The notes: generated by a model not told the origin, from the letters alone. A DNA stretch of 64,000 nt from Populus alba (GCF_005239225.2 NC_133301.1:1183001-1247000); one strand, 5' to 3'; positions 22,431 through 35,190 are shown, counted from the first letter of the stretch. Translations and numbers: made by a program.

Positions 22431-23435
22431 AAACCTGTTAACTTAGAATTTACATTTGCACTCCTTTTACTCATTAAAATCCATGTGATCTTTCTTTCTT
22501 TGATGGTGTATTTAGCTTCGCTTGCATCAAGTTCACTTCTACTTCTACAGAAAGTATGGGATTTTAAGTCCTTTGGAGAGAAAATGTTTAACAAATCAAG
22601 AATTCTGCTCTGCGTTGAAGCTTCTGAATCAGAAGGCTGCAAAAGTAGTGTTCTGTGCTCATAAACAAAGTTGGCTGAGAAGATCATAAGAGATAAAAAA
22701 GAAACTATGCCAATGATTAGAAATAATCCCCAAAAACACTTGAGACTAAGGCTATTAGTTGAAACCGAGGTGCTGGAGTCTGGACAACTGCTTTGCGTGC
22801 CGAACCAAGCATCCTCGATTTCCTTCACTTAGAACTGATCCTAATACATCAGCTACAAGAGGAGAACCTTTCGGGAAGACCTGAAACTCACCGAACATAA
22901 AACACCAGCATGAGAAAATATACGAGCTCATACATGAATAATATAGATGGAGACGAGAAGAGAAGATAGAGGTAGAGAAGTGAACTTACGAAGCCAAAAC
23001 CTCCTGTTTTAAATGTTGGTTCAACCATGGTATTTTTGGAGTAGTACTTAGATAGAAAGAGCTTCATTTATGGAACTTCATCAAACGTTCTTCAGTAATG
23101 CCACCATTGATCAACTACCTTTGGAAAAAAGCTCATCACGTTCTTCAGGAGAATTATACACCAAAAGCTTCGATTCATCGAAACCCATGTGTTTCAGGAT
23201 GCCTGAGACAAAAGAATTCTCCTGGTAACCTACGTACTGTCCTTTCCTAATGAGCTCGTTTACGTTCGTAACTGTATGATGAAGCTGCTGAACAGTAAGC
23301 AGGCTGCTTAAGCTAGCAGTGTAGCTTTGAGTGAGATGCGTACATCAAAACACCATATGGTTACAACTAGTCTAGCCAAGTTGCTAACCACTCTCTCCCC
23401 TGTATCATAAGCAGCGAGTCTCTGTTTGAGATTAA

Positions 23436-23644
23436 GAGCTTATTTAGTAGTGTGATTATAATTGTTTTTTAAATAATTTTTTGTAATAAAATATATATTA
23501 ATAATTTTTTTATTTTTTTAAAAAATTATTTTTTATATTAGTATATCAAAATAATTTAAAAACATATTAATTTAAAGTTAATAAAAATATAAAAAAAATT
23601 AATTTTTTTCAAAAACACTTTTAAATGCATAAACTAACACGACT
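23436..23644. mobile_element. AT-rich MITE in GLR copy 2 intron 3
   Basis: About 209 bp, strongly A/T-rich, flanked by TAA (23433-23435 and 23645-23647). Its termini are degraded inverted repeats (AGTGTG near the left, CACGACT at the right). The interior resembles the better-preserved MITE at 26741-26926. Confidence 0.6.
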
Positions 23645-24966
23645 TAAAGAGCTGGCAGCTTTCAAGTACTATGAATCAAAAGGTGAAAGAAATTACTATG
23701 TTCAAAAACCATGGTTGAGAAAGAAAACCAAAAGCTAGTGCCTGCTTGATGTGAAGGAGGGCCTCGAAAATCTCCATTTATTCTGTGTTCAATAACCCAG
23801 ACCACAAATCCAATGAAAACAATGAAACAAAAGGCTGTCGCCCATAGGTCCCAAGTCAAGGACTTCAAGAAAACCCAAGCATTTTTGTTTCTGTTGTCTT
23901 TGATCGGAACGATCACTGAGACACCACTTTCCGTGTAAAGCAACCGTAAAATCGACATGCTTAGACCTGTTTGCAACAATAGTTGTATCTCCGACCACGC
24001 CATCATACTTCTGTTACAGTGTGAAGTTTGATGCATTATGTGCAGGTATGAGGCTAATATGGTGGGGCATAACATAGTGTTACGGTGTATGGAAAAAAGA
24101 TGAGAGAAGATCAGTTTTACCTTAAAGTACACTTGATAGACAAGATCATTGTAAGTTCCAGCAGACTTGCCGTCAGGCTTAGCAAAGGGGATGTACTGAT
24201 AAGTCATGGCGTAAGGCAATGCTTCAACTGCAGCATAAAAAATATCTACGCAGTATCCCGTGACTGTTGTCATATTGCAACTGAAATCTCTCGTCACCTT
24301 CACAAATTGATCGAAACCATTTACAGGTACTCCAATTTGCAACTTCTTCCAATTTGTAGGAATCTCCCAGCGTTTGGGAGTAGAAGTCAAATCCCCTGCC
24401 CGTATAACAGGCGCAAGACTGGACTTGGAAGTAGAATATGTACTAGTGGTACTTGTTGTCGAGTTAAGGGTTTATGTGATTCCCTTTCTCGGCGTCCAAA
24501 ATCCAACCCTCCTTGCTTCATTTTCATTCATATTAACTATTTGGAAAGCCAATGATTGTAGCTGCCCATTAATGAACCGGAAATCTCCTGTCAGACCTAT
24601 AAAACTAGTGTTTGATAATGCTCGGACAAGATTTTCAAGATCAGTTGCTGAAGTATTAGAAACATTTTCCTTTTGAAAGCCTAAGTTTGCAGTTCTAGTT
24701 TTCTCTATTGCCAGGGCCAATGCTATAGTAGCATCGTAGGCTTGTAGTCAATAAATGTTTATCAACAATGTCTGAATTATCTTGTTGGAAGTTCCTTTTC
24801 CACCGAAACTGAAAATTTTCTAGCTCCTTTGTTTTTGGAACATAAGGTTTGACACCCAACACTCCTTGCATGCATCGATGACAGAAGGATCTGGTGAACT
24901 TGGGAGAGATGCAGTCAGCCAATCATTCGCGATCCACACATAGCCTTCACTCGTCATCCCTATCAT

Positions 24967-26550
24967 AACCTAATTTTTTACTCTTTTTATTTTTATTTTA
25001 TTTTTATTTTATCTTATTTTATTTTTATAATAATAATAATAATAATAAATGAGAAATAAAAAAATATGAAGAAAAAGTAAAAAACAATATATGAAAAATG
25101 AAATAAATGAAAATAAATTGAAATCTTGATCAAGATAGTATGAATTGAAAGTTTTTAGAATTTAATTAAATTTTAAATTAGTTTGATTAATCAAATCAAA
25201 ATTTTAATTAAAAAATTAATAAGTTTAAAAGATTTAATTAAATTTAAAATTAGTTTAAATTTAAAATTAGTTTAATTAATAAAATTAGAGGCTTAATTAA
25301 AGAAATATCAAAGTTTAGAGTCAGCTGAATAATTCAGACAAAACAAGGATTGTCTTGTAAATAACGCTAAACTTCAGGGGTCTATTTATAATTTATTCAG
25401 GGGCTTGATTTCAATATTGTAAAACTCCAATGACCAAATCAAAAATAGCCATTTGAATTGGGAAAACGGAGCCGTTTCAGGAAAAAAAAAATATTCATTG
25501 CCTTCTTCTTCAGAAACCGTTTCAGCAGTAAAGTCACTAAAACTGTTTCAGTCATGGGGCACGTCTCACGGCTGCAATCCCTCGCTCTCAAGATGCATGC
25601 CGTTACCAAGCTTCGAGGCGTTCTCTGGCCTTATAAAACCCAGAGAAGGCCACTAACCAGGGAGGCAAAAAAACACGAAAAACGGTGAAGGAGGACAGAC
25701 AGACGAAACAAACAGAGAGGCTGAAAACAAAAACAGAGGGAACCGGGGCTTTTTCTCAGAGAGAAGAACGAACAAATAACAGGGAACAAACACAAGGGGC
25801 TTACACAGAAGAAGAACAGAACGGAGAGGAGGGAACAAAAACAAAAAACAGGGGAACAGGAGAAATTAAGAGAAACCCAGGAGCAAAGGAACAGAAGAAC
25901 GAGAATTGCCATCATTGACACTGTGCGAAGGTAATTTAATTACCTTCGCACTCATGCACGCGTGAAATAAAATTCACGCATGCTTTATGCCTCAGCCAAT
26001 CGGGTAGCTGGCTTGACCGGTGACGGGGCTAAACCCAGTTTAAAGATAAAAAAAAATTAAAAAAGAAAAACAAAGTTGGGCTGTGCCTCAGCCCAGCTGG
26101 CTCCATATTTTTTTTAGTTTAATATTTGATCAACTGAATTCCTTTTTCATATTAGAAAATTCTAAAACATTTAACGACCTTTTGAATTTATTTATAAGTC
26201 CTCAAGTTTTTATAAGGTACTTCACTATATATTATTTTATCTGTGAATTTTTATTGGGAAATATAAATTTAGCATTAAATATATTTTAAAAAATATATAT
26301 ACATTTTGTTTTAAATTTAGTTTATTGATTTATTTATTGGCACCATAATCAGGAATATCATACATTTGTTTTACTATATAATATTTATTAATATTAAATT
26401 AAAAATATTTATAATTGAATATTATGATACAAAAATCAAAAATATTATAGACAAACCATCAAAAATAAAACAAAAAAGCCCTTAATAATCTATGACAAAA
26501 TCAGTGATCAGCCTCCCTTATATCTCGCTGCGTTTATATCAAGGTTGCCT
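24967..26550. other. unidentified element-like sequence replacing the 5' end of GLR copy 2
   Basis: GLR copy 2 ends abruptly at 24966 and its upstream block resumes near 26551. The interval has a (TAA)n microsatellite (about 25029-25048), an AT-rich left half, a TATAAAAC box (25632-25639), a thymine-poor leader-like stretch (25640-25915), then two tight inverted repeats (25923-25979). A TATA box followed by a T-poor leader suggests an LTR or promoter end of a retroelement. No coding domain, clear LTR pair or target duplication was found. Overlapping short frames at 25453-25688 and on both strands at 25631-25921 are probably composition artefacts. Confidence 0.4.
25923..25979. repeat. two adjacent perfect inverted repeats
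   Basis: First stem: 14-bp arms 25923-25936 and 25938-25951, both perfect, around one spacer base. Second stem: GCGTGAA (25960-25966) and TTCACGC (25973-25979) with a 6-bp spacer. Either could form a hairpin in RNA or a cruciform in DNA. Confidence 0.85.
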
Positions 26551-27080
26551 GATATTGAGGTTGCTGTGTCTACCTTTTGCTCCAATATCAACAGGTCTCG
26601 CTGCACGACCTATGGCCTGATTGACGATGTCCTTACCGTTGAAACAACTAAGACGATAGTCCTACGAGGATAATCAGCAGGGGGGGTGTCCTTAATGCAG
26701 GGTCCGGTTCCCATTTCCTGTAGCCAGCTTGACTGATTAAGAATGTGTTTGGAAATGTGGTTGTGATTATTTTTTAAAGTATTTTTTATTTTAAAAAGTA
26801 TATTAATAATTTTTTTATTTTTTTTAAATCATTTTTAATATTAGAACATCAAAAATATATTCATTCAAAGCAAAAAAAATCAAAATTTTTCAGAAACACT
26901 TTTGAAAAACACTCACAAACACACTCTAAGCTTGATTCCTGCATCAGATAGATATCCACTGTTCTCATAGAACGATTGTTTCAGTTTTTGTCAGAGTGCC
27001 AGATTCTGTCTTTGGCATATAGTTACAGACTGCAAATTATCGACCATGAATGGCGAGGCCTTCTGCTTAAGTTGATAGGG
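26551..27080. repeat. GLR-upstream paralogous block, copy B
   Basis: Counterpart of 20141-20525, located upstream of GLR copy 2. It is longer mainly because a MITE (26741-26926) is inserted in it. Confidence 0.7.
26741..26926. mobile_element. Tourist/PIF-Harbinger-like MITE
   Basis: 186 bp with TAA target duplication (26738-26740 and 26927-26929) and terminal inverted repeats GAATGTGTTTGG and CAAACACACTC. The interior is AT-rich with no coding capacity. The empty-site structure is visible in the paralogous block at 20141-20525, which lacks it. Confidence 0.8.
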
Positions 27081-27390
27081 GAATGAGAAACATCTTTCAA
27101 GAGGAATGAATGCAAAAGAAAGATCAAGATATAATGCTAATGGCAGACTATTCTAGTTCAAGCAAAGGTAAGATTGTTTGATCTAAATATAAAATATAGA
27201 GTGAGATGAGACTAGATATCATTCTAATTACATGGGATTCGCTATGTCATCGGATCCATTTGTTCTGAAAGCCATCTGCATTGCACCGATGTTCAAACTC
27301 AAATCATCAGCACTCTAGTATTTACCCCAAGTACATTTACTTTTCAACGCTGCAAGCACTATACCTACTCGTGTCACAAGTTTGAAGCAA

Positions 27391-30300
27391 TCAATTTTGT
27401 AATCTACAGGCCATGTCAAAAGCTGTTCGTCTCTCTTCAAATGGGTTGTTAAACTGATCGATATCTATTACGAACTCTTGAGATTCTTGCCTATTGGGAG
27501 TTGAATCACACTCTGAAGAGGGTGGATCTCCAGGAAATTCTGTGTGGACTGAATTGGCTAATGGACTTGGCTCGCCCGCATAAGGCGGATTAATACCACT
27601 TCTGTCATTGACTTCATTTTTTCTGAATGTATGAGCTGTTAGGTCCCTTTCGTTGAAAATTATGAACAAATTTTGTATTCTGCGCCACATTGAATCTCTG
27701 GGATCATCAGGACTCAAGACTCTCCTTTCCTGGTAAACAAACTTGACTGTGAAGATTAATAGAGCTGAAAGGGAAGCTATTCCAGCAATTAAAAATAATC
27801 CTCCGAAACTCTTGAGGCTAAGGCTATTTGATGAAATTAAGGTGCTGGAATCTGGACAACTGCTTTCTTTTCCAAACCACGCATCCGCGATTTGCTTCAT
27901 TTTATCTTCTTCAGTCACATTTAGAATTGCCCTTGATACATCAGGTACTAGAGGAGAACCTTTAGGGAAGACCTGAAAGTATATGGACATATGAAACTAT
28001 GCACTTACATGAGCCACTGAGAAAAATGGAGATAGAGAAGTGAACTTACAAAGGCAAAACCAGCCATTTTAAATGTGGGATCAATCATGGTATATTTGGA
28101 GCAATACTTCGACAGATAGAGCTTCATATATGGTGCTTCATCAAAAGCAGCTGCAATACCACCATTTCCACTTCCTTTGGAGAAAAGTTCATCACATTCT
28201 TCAGCTGAATTATACATCACGAGCTTTGACTTGTCAAAACCCAACTCTAACAAGATTCCCGGAACAAAAGAACCTTCCTGGTAGCCAACATACTCCCCCT
28301 TCTTAATGAGCTCATTTACATCAGTAACTTTAGGCTGTAGCCGCTGGACGGTGAGTAGGCTTGTTAAACTGGCAGTATAACTTTGTGTCAAGATCAGCAC
28401 AACGAAACACCATATGATAAGCACTACTCTAGACAGGTTGCTAACCACTCTCTCCCCTGCAGTATAACCTTGAGATATCAGTAACGTATATGTTAGAGAA
28501 GGAGACAATAAATTTAAAAGAGGAGAGGAAATTACGTTGAGCGAAAATCATGGTTGAGAAGGAAAACCAAAAGCTAGTGCCAATGTGATGTGAAGGAGGG
28601 CCTCGAAAATCTTCATTTATTCTGTGTTCAAGAACCCAGACCACAAATCCAATGAAAATGAAGAAACAAAAACTTGTGACCCAAAGGTCCCATGTCAAAG
28701 GCCTCAAGAAAACCCATGCATTTTTGTTCTTGTTTTCTATGATAGGAACGATCATGGAGACACCACTTTCCCGTGTAAGGCAAGGTAAAATCAACATACA
28801 AGGACCTGTTGAAGACGATGGTTGTATCTCCCACCACAGCATCATAGTTCTGTTGGTAGTAGCCATGAAATTAGATATTCACCATTTTCTGCCTAAGCAA
28901 GATTCAGATTTTATGTTGAATGTATTGCAGTGTAATTAGACAAGGTGATGAAGAACGTTTACCTGCAAGTACACTTGATATACCAGACTATCATAATTTC
29001 CAGCAGTTCCTCCATCAGGATTTGCAAAGGGGATGTACTCATAAGGCAGAGCGTAAGGCAATGATCCCACTACAGCTTCAAAAACATCTATGCTGTATCC
29101 CTTGACTGTTGTGGTGTTAGAGCTGGGATCTCTTGTCACTGACACAAACTGACTGAAGCCATCCTTCACTGGCACTCCAATTTTCAACTTCTTCCCGTTT
29201 GATGGAATCTCCCAACCCTTGGGAGCAGCAATGTTATCACCAGGCCATATTACATTTGAAATACTAGACACAGAAGACGAATTCATACTTTTAGTTGTTG
29301 TTGAATTCAATGTTTGCACAAGTCCTTTCGTTGGTGTCCAGAATCCAACCTTTCTTCCTCCATTGCCATTCACATTAACTATCCGGAAGGCTGATGCTTG
29401 TAACTTCCCATCAACAAAAAGGTAATCTCCCGAAAGGCCTTTGAAGCTAGTGTTTGATAAAGCTTGAAGAAGGTTTGGACCATTTAAAGAGACTCCAAGA
29501 GTGGCAAGATCTGTTGGTGAATTGCTAGAAACATTTACCTTTTGGAAGCCAAAATTTTCCATTTTCTCAACTGCAAAGGCCAACGCCGTTGCAGCATCAT
29601 ATGCCCATAGTCCATATATGTTCAACTCAGCATCAATGATGTCAGGATTATCTTGTTGGAATTTCCTTTTCCACCGAACTCGAAAATCTTTGAGCTCTTT
29701 TGTACTTGGAACATGAGGTTTAATACCCAGTACCCCTTGCATTGTATCAGTGACAGAAGGATTAGGTGCACTCAATAAATCAGCAGTCAGACCATCAGTC
29801 ATGATCCAAACATATCCTTCACTCATCATTCCAATCTCTTTCGCTTTGGCAAAAAGCCGAGTGCCAAGATATTGATTCATGTGCACAATGAAAACTCTAG
29901 TTTGCATTGTCATCAACTTGTAAAGCTCCTTGACAATTTGATCGTCAGTGGCTGATGGAGAAATGACACTCTGGTAAGGGACACGAGCATCAACTGCTTG
30001 CAAAGCATCAGTCAAATAAGGAATGATTCCCTCTCCATACTCGTTGTCAACGTAGATGGGAACTGCTGCTCTCCATCCAAAGGCTTGAACTAATGCAGCT
30101 ATGGCATTCACTTGAGTCGAGTCATTTTGTGTAGCTCGAAAAAAATATGGACTCCTGATTGAAGTAAGAGATGGACATGATGCCGAAAATGATATGATGG
30201 GCACCTGAGCTTTTTCTCCAAGTTCAATAACAAATCTGGCTTGCATTGATGAAGTTGGCCCTATGATTGCTTGCACTTCCACATTTTTTATCAAATCCAG

Positions 30301-31135
30301 GGCTGTGTTTTAAAAGGGGATAAGAAAGAACAATTATAATTGATATCTTGCTATCATAATCAACAAAGACTGCTGGAAAATTCTAGTGAAAGCATGTGGT
30401 GCTTTATATAAGATAAGAATTTTGATGTCAAGAATATAGTGGTACTGAATTATATACACTAACCACAAGTTCCCAAACAAAGATTTTGTAGCATGTCTTT
30501 TCCTTTTGAACTTTAAATACTTCTGTGAAGTCAATGATCTTTGTGCAGCAGAGTGATGAAGTACCAAGTGGACCAGTTCTAACGCCTCCATTGTGAAGTA
30601 GAATATATCTAGTCTACAATATCATAACACAGAGAGAACACAGCCTACATAGGTGACTTTTAAAAGCAACTAGCCGTGGCTTGTGAAGACCTGGGTTTCT
30701 AGGTGGATTCCTATGAACAGACAAAGAGAGGTTGCAGCCTTGCAGGTTGATCACCTCATTTATTGTTGCACAAGAAGGTTAATCATAGGTCTAAAATATT
30801 AAACAGTGATTCAGAATTAGAGCATGCTGCTGATGAAATTGAGAGGGGGCAGAGAGAACCTGCTGCAGCTGCACCAACAACATCTCTCTTGGAGTCTATG
30901 GTGGTGAGGACCAGTCTGGTTTTGTAGTCACTGTGACTGGCATAGAAGTCTGAAAGGGCCATGTTGATGCAACTCAACCCGATATTTCCATACAAAACAT
31001 CATCCAAGTCAAGAACCACACCGACATTCACAGGGATAGATGTTGTGTCTTGGGCCACCCCCATGGCTATGAAGAAAAACTTCAAAAAAAGAAAGAAAAG
31101 AAAGATGGAACAGGATTTGAAAGCTTTTTTCTCAT
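27391..31135 (-). pseudogene. GLR copy 3: near-complete clade-2 glutamate receptor-like gene with two 1-nt frameshifts
   Basis: Five exons on the minus strand: 31135-30860, 30302-28963, 28849-28536, 28456-28050, 27972-27391, all with GT/AG borders. The product would be about 970 residues. It has a signal peptide, an LIVBP-like ligand-binding domain (exon 2), S1, membrane segments around 'WVFLRPLTWDLW', the 'SYTASLTSLL' gate, S2, a last TM ('FGGLFLIAGIASLSALLIF') and a cytosolic tail. GLR2-type proteins are amino-acid-gated cation channels. Two lesions are visible. Exon 1 is 276 nt against 277 in GLR copy 1, a missing T in a T-run of the signal peptide, so the ATG at 31135 leads to a stop after 17 codons. 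Exon 3 is 314 nt against 313 in GLR copy 1, an extra base near 28770 in the S1 segment. It may be a young pseudogene, or these could be sequence errors, since the rest is intact. An in-frame ATG at 31064 would lack the signal peptide. Confidence 0.85.
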
Positions 31136-33197
31136 CTTGTTGTGTGCCTAAAAGACAATTTTAGCTTTTTCTTATATGTTTTAGATAAAAAGGGAGGCTA
31201 ACAAGGATCTAATGGAAAATATGTTGCATTAGAAAACCAACAGACAAGTCAAAAGCAAAATGACTAGAGCAGATGAACACAGGGAAAGAACAGGAGCATG
31301 AGAAAACTAAGATACAACGTGGATTAATCTAGAAAGGAAAGGACTCTTACTTATAAGGGCACAGCTCTATAAAGATACAACGTTTCATCATCGTTTACCT
31401 TGACTGAATCAAACTAAATGTAGTTAATGACCATGGAATACTCAAGCTTGTAACTACATTGGCATCACATTTGCTATTACAGCCAAAAGAACAGCTTTTA
31501 CATAAAGATAGATTGCTTATTGGAACCAAAAAAAAATCTTACCCTACGTAACCCAAATTCAATTCAGCTAATATTCAGTTAAGTCTTAATACCGTCTTAT
31601 TAATGATCATTGATTGGTCAACAAATTAAATTTCAGGACACGTTCATGGCTTCGAGTTTTCCTTTTCAATCTTGTTCTTGGTAAACAGTCTTAAAAAGTT
31701 GTACGTATTATTGTCAACTATTCAAGACAAGGTTTGTGTCAGTCATTCATCTTGTTTGCATGATTAAGACCATTAGAGTTCGCAAATGAAGAAAAAAACA
31801 CGTTCATGGCTCAGACTCTTCCTTTCAAACTCTCTTCTTGGTAAACAGTCATCAAACCTTGCATGCGTTATCGTCTACTACTCAAGACAAGCTGCTTACT
31901 AAGATTAGGGTAAGCAAATCTATATATTTAACTAGGCTCCTAGAGGAAGCATCCTTTGTTTTCTAGGAACATCACTATCTCAAGTTCACCTTCCAGCATT
32001 TCGACGGAGGCCAGTTGCTCTCTAGGGTTTGATTCTTTCATTTTGTCAAGGGTCAGAATTTTCTCTCAAGATATGGCAATCAAACGAGCTGTAGCTGGTG
32101 ATTGCAAGGAAGATATGAGAGTCTAGAAGCTAAGTAGAAGAAACGTAAAAAAAAAAAAAAAAAAAAATTTCCTTGCTTGTGAACGATGTGTGACAGGTCG
32201 ACTTTCAACTATTCAAAGTCCATACTTGAAATCAATTGTCTTGATCATTATACTTGTATTTTAATTTAGATAACTGATTGATTAAAGAGTAAAAATAAAT
32301 TTTTTTTTTTTAAAAAAAAATATAATAAATTATTGATTTACATCCACAGTTTGAGCAGTATCCAGAGATAAAAAATTATGGTCCCAAATGTTAACTGTTT
32401 ACGGGGAAAATTTGGGAGACGGAAATAGCAACTTTTTTGTAAATGCCATTGCATTATTCTTTTCAACATCCCAAGTTTAACATATTTTCTTTTGAAATTT
32501 CGAAGAAAAATCAAAAAAATGTCAATAGATTAAAGACCAGGTTTTTTTTCTTTATTTTTTCTTTGACCTGAACCAGTCTAGCCCCTAGATTGGATAGGTC
32601 TCAAGTCAGCCTATGTCCAACTATGATTTTAATCACCATCCATGATAGAAATATCAGAATCTACTCAATTTGGAGAGTTTCTAGTTGGCTAGGGAATGGG
32701 AAACGACTTGGGACAGCATGGTAGCAACTTTAAGGCTAAAAACTTATAGAGAGCTGATAAAAACCACAATTTAGTAATAGAGGTGAGGTGAATTACAAAT
32801 GCTTCTCTAAAGTATTTGCAGAATTACAAGCATCATCCAAATGCTTTTATGCTTGACAGCTACCCCCTCATGTTTCCAAACCTGTACTATATAAATTTGA
32901 CAAAAACCTCGGTAGGGTTGAAAACATGAGGGGGTTTCTGTCAAACATAAAAACTTATGGATGGAGCTTGTAATTCCAGAATACGTTGGGAAAGTCTGGG
33001 ATTTGCCCTCTTACTTTTGAAGATGGACAAAGATTAAAGATGAATAGCATCAACCAGCTAGGAAGAAACAGAAAATCCGGAGGTAAAGAGATAATAAACT
33101 AGCACCAGCAGTGATGCTATCATGAAGATACAGACATGTATATGGACTTGACATACAAAACTAAGTTCACAATCTTATTATAAAAATTTAGCCCAAA
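31136..33197. other. GLR copy 3 upstream region to TAF10, no gene
   Basis: No coding region. An imperfect duplication pairs about 31638-31750 with 31798-31900 (shared 'CACGTTCATGGCT' and 'TCTTGGTAAACAGTC'). A short block near 32030-32095 resembles the GLR-upstream blocks. Poly-A lies at about 32148-32167. The 3' UTR of TAF10 probably occupies the right end. Confidence 0.5.
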
Positions 33198-35190
33198 TCA
33201 CTCTTCTCTTGAAGCAGGATCCATCCCAGTCGATGGGCTATCAGCAAAATACTCCTGGTGCTTCACGTTTACACCATACTGCTCATTCAATGATAACAAA
33301 GAATCAACATTATTTGATAAGAACAAAGAAAACTGAAATGGGACGTGGGAACTGATTTTAAGTGCAGACCTTAGTAGTTAGTGTCCCAATTTTCTCAAGC
33401 AGATGAAGCCAATTACATGACTATCCCTTGCACAGTTATTACATGCATGTCCTATTAACATTAGACATTATGTTGCATTTTTCAAAATCATTTTTCATTT
33501 CTTATGCTCTATCATGCACAAGTTCTGTGAAATAAATTATACAGCAAATCAAGGGATTCTTATCTGCCCACTAAAATAATCACCCCAATAAGTCAAGTTA
33601 AAGTTAAAGAAAATCAATACGTTGAATAGCATCCATTATTCTACTTCAAGTCGAAGTGGAAAATAAAAACAGCATTGCTTCAAAAGTGGCGGGCATACAT
33701 TAATGAGCAATGAGAGAAGAAGATACTTGTCCTTTGTTGGCAGGTAAAAGAATCTCATGAGATTGATATCATACCGAGTCATTTCAATAAAATTATTTTC
33801 AAATCTTCCAGCTCTCACGACTTTCCAAACAATCAATGACAATGCTCATCTATTTTCAGGTTGAAGTTAACTGAAATTCTAAATCACAGGCAGGAATCAT
33901 GCATCCTGAGATCTTAGAAAATACAATATGATTATGGCAAGGGATAACATAGAAACTAAGCCCACCTAAACAAAGAGTGAGACAGAACAATTTTTTGGGC
34001 TTACCTCACTCAGTGCCTTCGACAGATCCTCCATTGTCAAAATTAGGCGCTTTTCCTGTAATCACAAAAAGTTAAGACCAGTGCAAAACAGTCTATATAA
34101 ACAAACATAAGATTGCAATGGGACTACTGTAGCACCTTTTGCTGCTTGTCCCTTTTGTCTTTAACTACTGGTGCCGGCCGTGCTTTGCATTGCCTACAGC
34201 ACCGATGCATAACGTTAACGACACTATCACTTGGACATTGAAATCTTTTAAACAATCCCTTTGGTGAACACAGAGAAACTTTACAATTCAATTAACTCCT
34301 AGTTCAGATGTTGAATCAGCTGTCAGCACTCAGAAAAAAAAAATTAACCATTTCCATTCCATGCTTTTTATACCACAGATCATATTTTACAAGAGCTTCT
34401 AACCACAAATTTAACCAGGAACTAGCAAGTTGGGTCAAGTCCAGAATCTCAGCATGCAACAAGATAATTTACTTAACATTTCCCCAAAAAAGATAATAGT
34501 TCTATACAGTTGCCACCATCTTCAGCTCGAACCCTAGACATGATCTTCCACTTCAAAAACCCTAACCCCCTCCCCCATTCCACCACCCCACACACACACA
34601 TCAAAATCAATAAAAATGCTAAAATCCATTAAAATCAAAACCAAAAACACTGAACAGATACATACTGAAGAGCATCAGTTGCAACATCTGCAACAAACTT
34701 CTGTGTCGCAACAGCTACTAATCTAACCCTGCAAAAAAAATAGGAAACAAAAAACCCCATAAACGTCAAAAAAAAAAAATCCAAATCCCTAAAACAAACC
34801 ACATTAATTAAAACACGACCCATTATTTTAAATTCAAAAACAAACCCATTTCAGCTGCAACAATAACCAATTAATTTATGCTTTTTTTGGAACAAAAAGA
34901 AAAGGGTACCTACAATCTGACATCAGGACATTGAAACCCACTTTTAGCCAAGTAATGCTCCACTAATTCATCAGGAATCTGAACCACCAAAATCATCACA
35001 GTGTCAAAAATAATTAAGAAAAAAAAGAAATTTAAGCTAAAAAAAGATGGAATTTGTGGAGGCGGAGGTTCACAGTGGGAGTGTAATCCATTAAAGAAGC
35101 GAGGAATTCAGTGAGAGCGGCATCATCATCGTGCCTTGCTTCACTTGATTGCTGCTGTTGCTGACTGTTACTGCTGCTCGTGTTGTTCAT
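33198..35190 (-). CDS. TAF10: TAF10, TFIID/SAGA subunit
   Basis: Six exons on the minus strand: 35190-35074, 34978-34914, 34728-34666, 34193-34136, 34055-34005, 33278-33198. All have GT/AG borders and phases that add up to 435 nt, a 144-residue protein, close to the roughly 134 residues of Arabidopsis TAF10. A short Gln/Ser-rich N-terminus precedes the family core: 'DDAALTEFLASLMDYTP', then 'PDELVEHYLAKSGF' and 'VRLVAVATQKFVADVATDAL', the histone-fold region. A Lys-rich segment ('KDKRDKQQK') follows, then 'LTMEDLSKAL' and 'TGMDPASREE' at the C-terminus. TAF10 pairs with other histone-fold TAFs in TFIID and SAGA and acts in RNA polymerase II initiation in the nucleus. The start is the first in-frame ATG before the conserved core. 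A damaged copy of its last exon lies at 21203-21278. Confidence 0.95.

Larger units (their letters stand above)
21873..24966 (-). pseudogene. GLR copy 2: truncated, frameshifted glutamate receptor-like pseudogene
   Basis: Recognisable parts on the minus strand: the rest of exon 2 (24966 to about 24121), exon 3 (about 23998-23695), exon 4 (about 23398-22989) and exon 5 (22880 to about 22430, then 22025-21873). Exon 1 and the first part of exon 2 are absent; homology stops at 24966, at the 'MTSEGYVWI' block. Damage includes a deletion and frameshift in exon 2 near 24750, an extra base in exon 3 near 23940, disrupted sequence in exon 4 near 23090-23125, a MITE in intron 3 and an unrelated insertion in exon 5. 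The S1/S2 ligand-binding segments and pore are fragments only. Confidence 0.88.

Noticed and set aside
25453..25921. Several overlapping open frames on both strands
   Set aside because: They lie in a T-poor stretch where stop codons are rare. No domain or splice structure is visible.
31083..31085. TTG as a start for GLR copy 3
   Set aside because: Not a credible plant start. The exon-length comparison with GLR copy 1 points to a 1-nt loss after the ATG at 31135.
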